Notes: generated by a model from the sequence alone, not told the origin. 64,000 bases of DNA from DASQBT01 sp963782495 (GCA_963782495.1 CAWAJU010000010.1:84031-148030), one strand, 5' to 3'. Shown: positions 1 to 8,613, counted from the first letter of the stretch. Numbers and translations are program-made.

Positions 1-1035
1 TTCGAAGGTACCGCTGGCGTGATTGTGATTGCCGCCACCAACCGGCCTGACGTGCTGGATCCGGCCCTGATGCGGCCTGGCCGATTTGACCGCCAAGTGG
101 TGGTGCCGCTGCCCGATATTCGCGGCCGCGAGCAGATTCTCATGGTGCACATGCGCAAGGTACCAATCGCACCGGACGTGAAAGCCGACATCATTGCGCG
201 TGGAACGCCCGGATTCTCCGGCGCCGATCTGGCCAACCTGGTAAATGAGGCGGCGCTGTTCGCCGCGCGCGCCAACAAGCGCCTGGTCGACATGGAGGAT
301 TTCGAGCGTGCCAAGGACAAGATCATCATGGGCGCCGAACGCAGATCCATGGTCATGCCGGAAGAAGAACGCCGTAACACCGCCTACCATGAGTCCGGTC
401 ACGCGATCGTGGCACGCAAGCTGGACAAGACGGATCCGGTCCATAAAGTGACCATCATTCCGCGCGGCCGGGCATTGGGCGTGACCATGCAGTTGCCGAC
501 CGAGGATCGCTACAGCATGGACCAGGAGCAGCTGATGCAAAACATCGCAGTCTTGTTCGGCGGCCGGGTGGCGGAGGAATTATTCATGAGTCACATGACC
601 ACGGGCGCGTCCAACGACTTCCAGCGCGCGACGGATCTCGCACGTCGGATGGTGACCGAGTGGGGCATGTCCGAAGCCTTGGGCCCCATGGTGTATGGGG
701 AGAACGAGGGCGAGGTCTTCCTGGGACGGTCCATTACCACGCACAAGAATGTGAGTGAAGCCACCATGCAGAAGGTTGACGCGGAAATCCGCCGCATCAT
801 CGACCAGCAATATGCGCTTGCCAGAAAGATTCTGGAAGAGAACCGCGACAAGGTTGAGGTCATGGCCAAAGCCTTACTCGATTGGGAAACCATCGATGCC
901 GATCAGATCAGCGACATCATGGCAGGACTGCCGCCGCGCTCGCCTAAGCCGGCCGCTGTCCAGCCTGCTCCATCAGGCGGCGGTGATAAGCCATCGGCAC
1001 CGGCGCCCACCACCCAGCCAGCTCAAGAGGCATAA
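1..1035 (+). CDS. ftsH: ATP-dependent zinc metalloprotease FtsH, C-terminal part (5' end outside window)
   Basis: Membrane-anchored AAA+ protease that degrades misfolded membrane proteins and short-lived regulators. The frame is open from base 1, so the membrane segments and Walker motifs lie upstream of the window. Visible are the end of the AAA+ module with the second region of homology (TNRPD, then RPGRFDRQ with its arginine fingers), the M41 zinc site HESGH, and the downstream Asp ligand region TTGASNDF. The C-terminus is a Pro/Ala/Gln-rich tail, as in other proteobacterial FtsH. A strong hairpin terminator follows directly. The ftsH-folP-glmM order is classical in proteobacteria. Identity is very secure; only the 5' boundary is missing. 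Confidence 0.98.
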   Translation, partial: FEGTAGVIVIAATNRPDVLDPALMRPGRFDRQVVVPLPDIRGREQILMVHMRKVPIAPDVKADIIARGTPGFSGADLANLVNEAALFAARANKRLVDMEDFERAKDKIIMGAERRSMVMPEEERRNTAYHESGHAIVARKLDKTDPVHKVTIIPRGRALGVTMQLPTEDRYSMDQEQLMQNIAVLFGGRVAEELFMSHMTTGASNDFQRATDLARRMVTEWGMSEALGPMVYGENEGEVFLGRSITTHKNVSEATMQKVDAEIRRIIDQQYALARKILEENRDKVEVMAKALLDWETIDADQISDIMAGLPPRSPKPAAVQPAPSGGGDKPSAPAPTTQPAQEA

Positions 1036-1038
1036 TCA

Positions 1039-1064
1039 AAGGGCCCTGCGGGGCCCTTGTCTTT
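1039..1064 (+). terminator. Rho-independent terminator after ftsH
   Basis: Perfect 8-bp stem AAGGGCCC / GGGCCCTT with a TGCG tetraloop, followed by GTCTTT. It begins 3 nt after the ftsH stop. It argues that folP starts downstream of it (GTG at 1078) rather than at the TTG inside it at 1057. Read-through would be needed for ftsH-folP co-transcription. Confidence 0.85.
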
Positions 1065-1077
1065 ACTCCATAGCGTC

Positions 1078-1908
1078 GTGTCTACACTTCAGGCAGGTAA
1101 GTATCAGCTGGGCCTGTCCCGTCCACTGATTATGGGAGTCGTGAACGTCACACCGGATTCATTTTCGGATGGGGGAAATCTGCGTACTTCTGAAGCGGTT
1201 ATTGCCCATGCGCTCAACTTGCGTGAGCAGGGTGCCGATATACTGGATATTGGCGGGGAATCCACGCGCCCTGGAGCGGCTGTGGTCGATCCTGAAACGG
1301 AATGGCGTCGAATCGCGCCGGTGCTGGAAGCGCTCGTGGCAGCCGACGTGCCGGTTTCGGTCGATACGCGCAAACCGGTGGTCATGCAGGCGGCGATCGC
1401 TTCGGGTGCGGCCATGATCAACGACGTGGAAGCCCTATGTACGCCTGGAGCGGTGGAAATAGTGGCGCGTGGAAATACTGCGGTGTGCCTGATGCATATG
1501 CAGGGCCAGCCCCAGACCATGCAAGTCCATCCGACCTATGGAGATGTGGTGGGTGAAGTGGGCGCCTTTCTCGCTAGTCGGGTTGAAGCTTGCGAGCAGG
1601 CTGGAATCAACCGGGATCGTATCGTGGTGGATCCGGGTTTTGGCTTCGGCAAGAACCTGGAACATAATCTGGCGCTATTGCGGCACTTGGACAGCTTGCT
1701 GCAACTGCGCGTTCCGGTATTGGTCGGTCTTTCGCGCAAGACCATGCTTGGGAGTCTGACCGGTTCGCCCGTTGACCGGCGGGAATATGCAGGGGTCGCA
1801 GCGAATTTGCTGGCGATTGCCAGAGGGGCAAGCATCGTGCGCGTACATGATGTCGCAGCCATGCGCGACGCTCTGTCGATTTGGAATGCAGTAGAAGGAG
1901 AACGCTGA
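1078..1908 (+). CDS. folP: Dihydropteroate synthase
   Basis: Cytoplasmic folate-pathway enzyme that condenses 6-hydroxymethyl-7,8-dihydropterin diphosphate with p-aminobenzoate; the target of sulfonamides. The TIM-barrel signatures are all present: MGVVNVTPDSFSDGG near the N-terminus, GGESTRPGA, the DPGFGFGK loop and the VGLSRK motif. I chose the GTG at 1078 (276 aa, normal for the family) because the upstream TTG at 1057 lies within the ftsH terminator stem. The stop is 2 nt before the glmM start, and the glmM ribosome-binding site lies inside its last codons, so the two are translationally close-coupled. Confidence 0.95.
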   Translation: MSTLQAGKYQLGLSRPLIMGVVNVTPDSFSDGGNLRTSEAVIAHALNLREQGADILDIGGESTRPGAAVVDPETEWRRIAPVLEALVAADVPVSVDTRKPVVMQAAIASGAAMINDVEALCTPGAVEIVARGNTAVCLMHMQGQPQTMQVHPTYGDVVGEVGAFLASRVEACEQAGINRDRIVVDPGFGFGKNLEHNLALLRHLDSLLQLRVPVLVGLSRKTMLGSLTGSPVDRREYAGVAANLLAIARGASIVRVHDVAAMRDALSIWNAVEGER

Positions 1909-1910
1909 AA

Positions 1911-3269
1911 GTGGCACGCAAGTTCTTTGGTACGGATGGGATTCGCGGGCGGGTGGGCAAGGCGCCCATCACGCCTGAGTTCGTGATGCATTTGGGTTAT
2001 GCCGCAGGCAAGGTGTTGGCGGGTGACAGGGAAGGTCTGGCAGCGGATGAGCGCCCGACTGTGCTGATCGGCAAAGACACGCGCATTTCCGGTTATTTGC
2101 TGGAAACGGCCCTTCAGGCCGGCCTGATGGCAGCCGGGGTAAACGTGCAACTCACCGGCCCACTGCCTACGCCGGCGGTGGCCTATCTGACCCGGGCCTT
2201 GCGTTTGCAGGCGGGCGTGGTGATTTCGGCTTCGCACAATCCGTTCGAGGACAATGGCATCAAGTTCTTTTCGGCCAACGGACAGAAACTGCCCGACCAT
2301 ACCGAACAGGCAATCGAGGCGTTGCTGGAACACCCCCTGGATACGGTGCCGGCAAGGCAACTCGGGCGCGCCCGGCGGATCGAGGACGCCGCCGCCCGTT
2401 ACATCGAATTCTGCAAGAGCACCTTCCCCTTCGATAGGGACCTGCGTGGCTTGAAGCTGGTAGTGGATTGCGCGCACGGCGCCACTTATCACGTGGCGCC
2501 TCACGTGTTGCACGAACTCGGCGCGGAGGTTATTTCCATTGGTGCTGCGCCCAACGGATTCAATATCAACCTTGAATGTGGCGCCACGTACACGGGGACG
2601 CTCACTGCCGCAGTCATGGAACACCAGGCCGACTTTGGCATCTCGCTGGATGGCGACGGCGACCGGTTGATGATGGCAGATCGGGATGGCCGCATCTTTG
2701 ATGGCGATCAACTGGTTTATGCGATCGCTCGGCACCGTATGGAATCCGGCTACATGAAAGGTGGCGTGGTGGGCACGCTGATGACCAACCTGGGGATGCA
2801 ACACGCGCTGGAACGGATGGAAATACCTTTCGCACGCGCCAAGGTAGGTGACCGCTATGTATTGGAACTGCTGCATCAAAAGGGCTGGCAATTGGGCGGA
2901 GAGACTTCTGGCCACATTCTCTGCCTGGACAAGCACACCACAGGCGATGGCATTATCTCCGCCTTGCAGGTGCTTCATGCGTTGCGCGACAGCAAGGTCA
3001 GTCTGGCGGAATATACCCGCGATCTGTCGCTCTACCCCCAAGTGCTGATCAACGTGCCGATCGCGAGGCGTATCGACCTGAATGCGACGTCACCAGTAAG
3101 GGAAGCAGAGGAGCAGGCGCGTGCAGATATGGGGGACGGCGGTCGTGTCGTGTTGCGACCGTCCGGAACGGAGCCCTTGATCCGCGTAATGGTTGAGAGC
3201 GCATCCGAATCGAAAGCCCGGAAATGGGCTGAGCATATCGCCGAGTCCGTGAAACAGGCCGCGGCTTGA
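1911..3269 (+). CDS. glmM: Phosphoglucosamine mutase
   Basis: Interconverts glucosamine-6-phosphate and glucosamine-1-phosphate on the way to UDP-GlcNAc for peptidoglycan and LPS. The protein (452 aa) opens with RKFFGTDGIRG, carries the phosphoserine loop ISASHNPFEDNG (catalytic Ser about residue 108), the metal loop DGDGDR, the sugar-binding GGETSGH and the C-terminal phosphate-binding RPSGTEPLIRV. The GTG at 1911 is preceded by AAGGAG at 1895-1900; longer in-frame starts upstream lack this site and would add non-family sequence. It follows folP with a 2-nt gap and converges on pstB. Confidence 0.97.
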   Translation: MARKFFGTDGIRGRVGKAPITPEFVMHLGYAAGKVLAGDREGLAADERPTVLIGKDTRISGYLLETALQAGLMAAGVNVQLTGPLPTPAVAYLTRALRLQAGVVISASHNPFEDNGIKFFSANGQKLPDHTEQAIEALLEHPLDTVPARQLGRARRIEDAAARYIEFCKSTFPFDRDLRGLKLVVDCAHGATYHVAPHVLHELGAEVISIGAAPNGFNINLECGATYTGTLTAAVMEHQADFGISLDGDGDRLMMADRDGRIFDGDQLVYAIARHRMESGYMKGGVVGTLMTNLGMQHALERMEIPFARAKVGDRYVLELLHQKGWQLGGETSGHILCLDKHTTGDGIISALQVLHALRDSKVSLAEYTRDLSLYPQVLINVPIARRIDLNATSPVREAEEQARADMGDGGRVVLRPSGTEPLIRVMVESASESKARKWAEHIAESVKQAAA

Positions 3270-3285
3270 GGCTAGCACGCGAAAA

Positions 3286-3325
3286 AGAGGGGACGGTTTG
3301 GCCGGCCCATTTTGTCCTCTGTTTT
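3286..3325. terminator. Possible bidirectional terminator between glmM and pstB
   Basis: Imperfect hairpin AGAGGGGAC / GTCCTCT with a two-base bulge, flanked by an A-run on the left (a T-run for the minus strand) and GTTTT on the right. It sits between two convergent genes, where a shared terminator is expected. The stem is weak and the loop long. Confidence 0.4.
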
Positions 3326-3329
3326 GAGT

Positions 3330-4094
3330 TTAGCCAAACTTGCCGGTGATGTAATCTTCCGTGGCCTTCTGCTTGGGGTTGGTGAAGATGATATCGGTCT
3401 TGCCAAACTCGATCAGTTCGCCGATATACATATAGGCGGTGAAATCGGAAACCCGCGCGGCCTGTTGCATATTGTGGGTCACGATGACGATGGTGTAGTC
3501 GGACTTGAGTTCGTAGACCAGCTCCTCGATCTTGGCGGTGGAAATGGGGTCCAGGGCCGAGGTGGGTTCGTCCAGCAGCACGACATCAGGTTTGACCGCC
3601 ACACTGCGGGCAATGCAGAGGCGCTGCTGCTGGCCGCCTGACAGGGACAGGCCGCTTTGTCCAAGGACGTTCTTGACTTCTTCCCATAGCGCGGCCTTCT
3701 TCAGGGCCCACTCCACACGGTCATCCATCTCGGAGCGCGACAGTCGTTCGTAGAGTTTCACGCCGAAAGCAATGTTGTCGTAAATCGACATGGGGAAGGG
3801 AGTGGGCTTCTGGAATACCATGCCGATCCTTGCCCTCAGCAGATTCACGTCCATCCCCTTGTCGAGTACGTTCTTGCCGTCCAGTAACAACTCTCCCGTG
3901 GCAGTTTGACCGGGATAGAGGTCGTACATCCGGTTAAAGGTGCGCAACAATGTGGATTTGCCGCAACCGGAAGGGCCGATAAAGGCCGTCACCTGTTTTT
4001 CCGGAATGTCCAGGTTGACATCCTTCAATGCGCGAAACTTGCCGTAAAAGAAATTGAAATTACGCGTGCTGATCTTTGTTGGATTGGGTGTCAT
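3330..4094 (-). CDS. pstB: Phosphate ABC transporter, ATP-binding protein
   Basis: ATPase subunit of the high-affinity phosphate importer PstSCAB, at the cytoplasmic face of the membrane. The 254-residue protein has Walker A GPSGCGKST, ABC signature LSGGQQQRL, Walker B VLLDEPTSALDP and the H-loop VTHNMQQAARVSD typical of PstB. It is the last gene of the pstS-pstC-pstA-pstB operon, 17 nt after pstA. No phoU follows; glmM converges instead, so phoU must lie elsewhere or be absent. Confidence 0.97.
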   Translation of the reverse strand: MTPNPTKISTRNFNFFYGKFRALKDVNLDIPEKQVTAFIGPSGCGKSTLLRTFNRMYDLYPGQTATGELLLDGKNVLDKGMDVNLLRARIGMVFQKPTPFPMSIYDNIAFGVKLYERLSRSEMDDRVEWALKKAALWEEVKNVLGQSGLSLSGGQQQRLCIARSVAVKPDVVLLDEPTSALDPISTAKIEELVYELKSDYTIVIVTHNMQQAARVSDFTAYMYIGELIEFGKTDIIFTNPKQKATEDYITGKFG

Positions 4095-4111
4095 GGCAAG
4101 TTTGGGTGGGT

Positions 4112-4954
4112 TTATAGCATGGTCTTCTGCCGGAACAACACCCGGGCAAGGATGTTCAAACCGAGTACTGCAAGGGTGATGAGCAGGGCACCGGCCCAGG
4201 CCAGCTTCTGCCAGTCTTCATAGGGACTCATGGCAAACTGGAAAATGACGACCGGGAGATTGGCCATCGGAGCGTTCATGTTGCTGCTGAAGAACTGGTT
4301 GTTCAGCGCGGTGAACAGCAGGGGCGCGGTTTCTCCGCTGATGCGGGCCACTGCCAGCAGAATACCGGTAATGACTCCGGCGCGGGAAGCGCGCAAGGTC
4401 ACCTGCAAGACGATCTTCCATTGCGGCGCACCCAGCGCGGCGGCCGCTTCACGCAGGCTGTTGGGCACCAATATCAGCATGTTTTCCGTGGTGCGGATCA
4501 CGACAGGGATTACGATTAGGGACAGGGCGAGCGCACCGGCCCAACCCGCGAAATGCCCCACTTGCATTACATACAGCGCATAGATGAACAGGCCGACCAC
4601 AATGGAGGGGGCGGAGAGCAGGATGTCGTTAATGAAGCGAGTGGTCGGAGCCAGCCAGCCGCGCTGGCCATATTCTGCCAGATAGATTCCCGCCATGATC
4701 CCGACCGGAGTGCCGATCAAGGTGCCCAGCGTGGTCATCAGGAGGCTGCCCATGATGGGGTTGAGCAGGCCGCCGCTGGAGCCGGGTGGCGGCGTCATTT
4801 GGGTAAAGACTGCCAGATTGATGCCGCCAATCCCAGCCTTGAACAGCGTGATCAGGATCCAGGCCAGCCAGAACAGGCCGAAGCCCATGGCCGCCAGGGA
4901 CATGGTCAGGTTGAAAGCATTGATCAGACGGCGCTTTGCATATAGCGTGTTCAT
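4112..4954 (-). CDS. pstA: Phosphate ABC transporter permease PstA
   Basis: Inner-membrane permease half that pairs with PstC to form the phosphate channel. The 280-residue protein has about six hydrophobic segments and the conserved permease cytoplasmic loop (SLREAAAALGAPQWK) that contacts PstB. It overlaps the pstC stop by 4 nt (ATGA), indicating translational coupling and equal stoichiometry. Confidence 0.96.
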   Translation of the reverse strand: MNTLYAKRRLINAFNLTMSLAAMGFGLFWLAWILITLFKAGIGGINLAVFTQMTPPPGSSGGLLNPIMGSLLMTTLGTLIGTPVGIMAGIYLAEYGQRGWLAPTTRFINDILLSAPSIVVGLFIYALYVMQVGHFAGWAGALALSLIVIPVVIRTTENMLILVPNSLREAAAALGAPQWKIVLQVTLRASRAGVITGILLAVARISGETAPLLFTALNNQFFSSNMNAPMANLPVVIFQFAMSPYEDWQKLAWAGALLITLAVLGLNILARVLFRQKTML

Positions 4955-5952
4955 GTACCCTTGCCCTCTTTCTTGGCCAGTTGCAGCAACAGAAGCTTGG
5001 ACAGGGAGAGCACCACGAAGGTAATGAAGAACAGGATCAAGCCCAGTTCAATTAGGGATGCGGTATACAGCTTGCCGACTGCCTCGGTGAACTCGTTGGC
5101 AAGGGCGGAGGCGATGGTGTTGCCGGGCAACAGTAGGGATCTATTCAGCTCATGGGCATTTCCGATCACGAAAGTGACCGCCATGGTTTCCCCCAGGGCG
5201 CGTCCCAGGCCCAGCATGACGCCGCCGATTACGCCCACACGCGTATAGGGCAGCACAATGTGGCTGACGACCTCCCAGGTCGTTGCGCCCACCCCGTAAG
5301 CGGATTCCTTCAGCATGGGTGGTACGATCTCGAACACATCTCGCATCACCGAAGCGATGAACGGAATCACCATGATCGCGAGGATGAGGCTCGCGGTCAG
5401 CATGCCGATGCCCAGGGGCGGACCCTGAAGAAAAGGCCCCAATCCAGGCACCGTGCCCAAATGGTCGTTGATCCAGGGCTCTGCGTTGTCGGCAAACCAG
5501 GGGGCGAAAATGAACAGGCCCCACATGCCATATATGATGCTCGGGATGCCGGCCAGAAGTTCCACCGCCACGCCCAGCGGGCGCTTGAGCCAGCGCGGCG
5601 AGAGTTCCGTGAGGTAGAGCGCGATGCCAAAACTGACCGGTATGCCGATCAGCAGCGCGATGAATGAGGTGACCAGGGTCCCGACTATGGGGACCAGTGC
5701 GCCAAACTCTTCAGTCACCGGGTTCCACACGTCAGTGTAGAGAAATTTCAGGCCGAAGTGCTTGATGCTGGGCAAACTGCCGATGACCAGGGTGACAAGG
5801 ATGGCGCCAAGCAGAACTAGCACCAGCAAGGCGAACCCCCGGGTGGTATTGCGGAACAAAACATCATAGAACTGCTGCCTGCCGGGATTGACGGGCGAAA
5901 TCTTGTCGGCCATGACGGCGTGGCTTTCAGGAAGGCTGGTGGAAAGTTCCAT
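4951..5952 (-). CDS. pstC: Phosphate ABC transporter permease PstC
   Basis: Inner-membrane permease partner of PstA. The 333-residue protein has a cytoplasmic N-terminal stretch of about 45 residues, a first membrane segment (FALLVLVLLGAILVTLVIG) and the permease signature loop (KESAYGVGATTWEVV) before the last segments. A conserved GLGRALGETMAV stretch is typical of PstC. It lies 78 nt after pstS, with a stem-loop in the gap that probably lowers its expression relative to the binding protein. Confidence 0.96.
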   Translation of the reverse strand: MELSTSLPESHAVMADKISPVNPGRQQFYDVLFRNTTRGFALLVLVLLGAILVTLVIGSLPSIKHFGLKFLYTDVWNPVTEEFGALVPIVGTLVTSFIALLIGIPVSFGIALYLTELSPRWLKRPLGVAVELLAGIPSIIYGMWGLFIFAPWFADNAEPWINDHLGTVPGLGPFLQGPPLGIGMLTASLILAIMVIPFIASVMRDVFEIVPPMLKESAYGVGATTWEVVSHIVLPYTRVGVIGGVMLGLGRALGETMAVTFVIGNAHELNRSLLLPGNTIASALANEFTEAVGKLYTASLIELGLILFFITFVVLSLSKLLLLQLAKKEGKGT

Positions 5953-5977
5953 GGGAATGAGAGCGCTTTTCAGCAGC

Positions 5978-6005
5978 CTTCCGACCGCATAGTCGCGGCC
6001 GGAAG
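5978..6005 (-). promoter_or_regulatory. Stem-loop between pstS and pstC
   Basis: CTTCCG-A-CCGC / GCGG-C-CGGAAG pairs as a 10-bp stem with one internal mismatch and a 6-base loop. No T-run follows on the minus strand, so a partial attenuator or 3'-end stabiliser for pstS mRNA is more likely than a full terminator. This fits the need for more PstS than permease. Confidence 0.6.
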
Positions 6006-6030
6006 TTCAGTTATGCAAAGTTTGGAGAAA

Positions 6031-7074
6031 TCACTTCCAAATGTGGTTCGCTGAAGAATCCATAATGTTACGGGTCCAGCTGGTCTTGATCAACTTTACC
6101 ACCGGGTCAGGCATCGGAATGTAGTCGAGATCCGCGGCCATCTTGTCCCCATTCTCATAAGCCCACTTGAAAAAATTGAGCACGTCCTTCGCGCGGGCAG
6201 GATCCTGCTGGAACTTGTGCATGAGGATGAAGGTGGCGCCGCTGATGGGCCAACTGTCCTTGCCGGGTTCATCGGTGAGGATCTCATAAAAGCCTCTGTT
6301 CATGTCCCACTTGGCATTGGCTGCAGCGGCCTTGAAGCTTGCTTCCGTGGGAGAGACGTAGTTGCCTTCTCGGTTCTCCAGCATGGCATTAGTCATCTTG
6401 TTCTGCAGAGCGTAAGCAAATTCGACGTAGCCGATCGAGCCTTTGATGCGCTGGACATATTGCGCCACGCCTTCGTTGCCCTTGCCGCCCACGCCAGTAG
6501 GCCACTGGACGGAAGTGTTTTCACCGACTTTGCTCTTCCACTCGGGGCTGACCTTGGACAGGTAATTGGTGAAAATGAAAGTGGTACCGGATCCATCCGA
6601 ACGATGCACGACGGAAATAGCTTGATCAGGCAAGGCTACCCCCGGGTTCAAGGCCACGATCGCCGGGTCATTCCACTTCTTGATGTTGTTCAGGAATATG
6701 TCGGCCAAGACTTTGGCGCTCAGCTTGATCTGTCCGGCCTCGATGCCGGGCAAATTGTAAACAGGGACCACGCCGCCCATCACAGTGGGAAACTGGGTCA
6801 TGCCAGCTTCCTTCAGGTCTTCGGGCTTGAGGGGCATATCCGAGGCGCCGAAATCAACAGTGCGAGCCTTGATCTGTTTGATCCCGCCGCCGGAACCGAT
6901 GGACTGGTAGTTCATCCCGATGCCGGTCTGCTTCTTGTACGCATCCGCCCATTTGGCGTAGATGGGGTAGGGGAAAGTGGCGCCAGCGCCGGTAATGTCG
7001 GCGGCCTGGGCGAATGGGGCGGCAGCCAAAATCAGACTGGCGGCTGCGGAAATGATCACACGTTTGAAATTCAT
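6031..7074 (-). CDS. pstS: Periplasmic phosphate-binding protein
   Basis: Captures phosphate in the periplasm for PstCAB. The 347-residue precursor has a Sec signal peptide (KR, hydrophobic core, AQA cleavage site near residue 24). Family features are TGAGATFPYPIY at the mature N-terminus, GSGGGIKQI, the FGASDMPL loop and the phosphate-contacting RSDGSGTTFIF. First gene of the operon, with AGGAG close to the ATG and a PHO box 54-71 nt upstream. Confidence 0.97.
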   Translation of the reverse strand: MNFKRVIISAAASLILAAAPFAQAADITGAGATFPYPIYAKWADAYKKQTGIGMNYQSIGSGGGIKQIKARTVDFGASDMPLKPEDLKEAGMTQFPTVMGGVVPVYNLPGIEAGQIKLSAKVLADIFLNNIKKWNDPAIVALNPGVALPDQAISVVHRSDGSGTTFIFTNYLSKVSPEWKSKVGENTSVQWPTGVGGKGNEGVAQYVQRIKGSIGYVEFAYALQNKMTNAMLENREGNYVSPTEASFKAAAANAKWDMNRGFYEILTDEPGKDSWPISGATFILMHKFQQDPARAKDVLNFFKWAYENGDKMAADLDYIPMPDPVVKLIKTSWTRNIMDSSANHIWK

Positions 7075-7127
7075 GGGAATTCTCCTTTAGGTTGTCTAGG
7101 CAGACAGGGGCATGCTACTGGGCAAAT

Positions 7128-7145
7128 ATGACGTAAATGTGACAA
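7128..7145 (-). promoter_or_regulatory. PHO box upstream of pstS
   Basis: On the minus strand the site reads TTGTCAC-ATTT-ACGTCAT: two 7-bp half-sites resembling CTGTCAT separated by 4 bp, the known PhoB arrangement. About 10 bp further on is a TAGCAT -10-like hexamer (near 7111-7116). The site predicts PhoB-dependent induction of pstSCAB under phosphate limitation. Identified by match to the known consensus, not by experiment. Confidence 0.7.
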
Positions 7146-7172
7146 ACGCTTTACAGTGCTGCCTGCTGTCGG

Positions 7173-7201
7173 TTGACCGGCGACCGCCAGGGCCTTAAAA
7201 T
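7173..7201 (+). promoter_or_regulatory. Sigma-70 promoter of tpiA
   Basis: TTGACC at 7173-7178 and TAAAAT at 7196-7201 with 17 bp between them. Predicted start near 7208 gives a leader of about 22 nt before the tpiA ATG. It lies back to back with the pstS regulatory region. Confidence 0.65.
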
Positions 7202-7229
7202 TCAACGCTTTTGTGTTCGGGGATGTGTC

Positions 7230-7982
7230 ATGAGGCGAAAACTGGTTGCCGGCAACTGGAAAATGCACGGCAGCCTGGCAGACAACGCTGCCCTGCTGGC
7301 CGGCATCAAGACAGGCCTGAGAGATGGGACAGGGGCAGATGTCGCGGTCTGCGGTCCCTATCCCTACTTGGCCCAGCTCCAGGCGACGTTGTCGACGACC
7401 CAAATCGCCTGGGGTGCCCAGAACATGTCCGAGCACGCCAAAGGTGCCTACACGGGGGAAGTCTCCGCCGGCATGTTGCTGGACTTTGGTTGCACCTTCG
7501 TCATTTTGGGGCATTCCGAGCGACGGGCGCTGTATGGCGACTCAGATGAGCTGGTGGCCAGGAAATTTCTCGCGGCCCAAGCTGCCGGGCTGACGCCCAT
7601 CTTGTGTGTAGGCGAGACTCTGGCAGAACGTGAAAGCAATGTGACCGAGCGGGTGGTGGCGCGGCAATTGAACGCGGTAACCAATGCGGCAGGTGTGGCG
7701 GCGCTGGCCAATGCGGTTGTGGCATATGAGCCGGTCTGGGCAATCGGCACCGGCAAGACCGCCACGCCCGAACAGGCGCAGGCAGTTCATGCATTCATTC
7801 GAAAGAATATTGCAAGCCTGGACGGCAAGGTAGCCGATGGTTTGGTGATTCAGTACGGCGGTAGCGTTAAGGCAGCCAATGCGGCAGAATTATTCGCCCA
7901 GCCGGACATTGATGGTGGTTTGATTGGCGGCGCGTCACTCATGGTGGACGAATTCGTCGCCATCTGTCGCGCAGCGATTTAA
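7230..7982 (+). CDS. tpiA: Triosephosphate isomerase
   Basis: Glycolytic and gluconeogenic enzyme interconverting dihydroxyacetone phosphate and glyceraldehyde-3-phosphate. The 250-residue protein begins MRRKLVAGNWKMHG (catalytic Asn and Lys), has the catalytic His in GHSERR, the catalytic Glu in AYEPVWAIGTG with the flexible lid after it, and the phosphate-binding YGGSVK. I chose the ATG at 7230 because it has GGGGA upstream and matches the conserved N-terminus; in-frame codons before it are not family sequence. secG follows 20 nt later. Confidence 0.97.
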   Translation: MRRKLVAGNWKMHGSLADNAALLAGIKTGLRDGTGADVAVCGPYPYLAQLQATLSTTQIAWGAQNMSEHAKGAYTGEVSAGMLLDFGCTFVILGHSERRALYGDSDELVARKFLAAQAAGLTPILCVGETLAERESNVTERVVARQLNAVTNAAGVAALANAVVAYEPVWAIGTGKTATPEQAQAVHAFIRKNIASLDGKVADGLVIQYGGSVKAANAAELFAQPDIDGGLIGGASLMVDEFVAICRAAI

Positions 7983-8002
7983 GGCCTTGGGCCGGGTAGC
8001 TT

Positions 8003-8377
8003 ATGGAAACACTTGTTTGGATCATTCATTTGATGGTGGCTGCAGTACTGATAGGTTTGGTGCTGCTGCAACATGGCAAAGGTGCGGACATGGGTGCCGC
8101 GTTTGGCAGCGGCGCTTCTGGCAGCCTGTTCGGCGCCAGCGGGTCGGCCAATTTTCTTTCCCGTGCGACCGCGGTATTGGCAACAATATTCTTCTTTACC
8201 AGCATGGGGCTAACCTATTTTTCGCTGCAAAACACCAAGCCTGCTGACGTAATGGCGAAACACGCCGCGCCTCCCGCCCGCGCGGCGCCGGCACCCGTGT
8301 CGGTTCCGGTGCCGGCACAGGCACCGACAGGTAACGTGGAAAGCTCAGGTTCCAAGGCAGGGGAAATTCCCAAGTAG
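8003..8377 (+). CDS. secG: Preprotein translocase subunit SecG
   Basis: Small accessory subunit of the SecYEG channel. The 124-residue protein has two membrane segments (residues about 3-22 and 53-73), the conserved LLQHGKGADMGAAFGSG loop between them and GASGSANFLSRAT before the second. The tail is an Ala/Pro/Val-rich low-complexity stretch, as in many proteobacterial SecG proteins. Placement between tpiA and a tRNA-Leu gene is a conserved proteobacterial arrangement. Confidence 0.93.
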   Translation: METLVWIIHLMVAAVLIGLVLLQHGKGADMGAAFGSGASGSLFGASGSANFLSRATAVLATIFFFTSMGLTYFSLQNTKPADVMAKHAAPPARAAPAPVSVPVPAQAPTGNVESSGSKAGEIPK

Positions 8378-8416
8378 AGCATGGAGTTCAATCGGGTGCG
8401 GACGCATCCATCATTT

Positions 8417-8501
8417 GCCCACGTGGTGGAATTGGTAGACACGCTATCTTGAGGGGGTAGTGGCGCAAGCTGTGCGAGTTCGAGTCTCGCCGTGGGCACC
8501 A
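8417..8501 (+). tRNA. tRNA-Leu (anticodon GAG)
   Basis: Class II tRNA with 7-bp acceptor stem GCCCACG / CGTGGGC, encoded ACCA end, D-arm AATTGGTAGAC, anticodon stem CTATC / GGTAG with loop TTGAGGG giving anticodon GAG, a long variable arm and T-arm GCGAG-TTCGAGT-CTCGC. It reads CUC and CUU leucine codons. It lies 39 nt after secG. Confidence 0.96.
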
Positions 8502-8571
8502 TTCAAATTAGTAATAAGAGCATTAGTCTGAACTATTGTGTAACTTGTTGAATTTTAAATAGATTCCGGCT

Positions 8572-8613
8572 TGAGTTTAGCTTGACAGTTCGAGCGTGGG
8601 ACGCCTAAACTCA
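8572..8613 (+). promoter_or_regulatory. nuo operon promoter with flanking 9-bp inverted repeat
   Basis: TTGACA at 8582-8587 and TAAACT at 8606-8611, 18 bp apart, form a plausible sigma-70 promoter. The perfect inverted repeat TGAGTTTAG (8572-8580) / CTAAACTCA (8605-8613) brackets the promoter, one arm just before the -35 and the other covering the -10. Its placement suggests an operator; no regulator is recognised. Confidence 0.6.

Noticed and set aside
1057..1077. Upstream TTG start for folP
   Set aside because: It lies in the right arm of the ftsH terminator and has no ribosome-binding site of its own.
1536..3041. Long open frame antisense to folP and glmM
   Set aside because: It mirrors GC-rich codons of two certain genes, has no family features and no ribosome-binding site.
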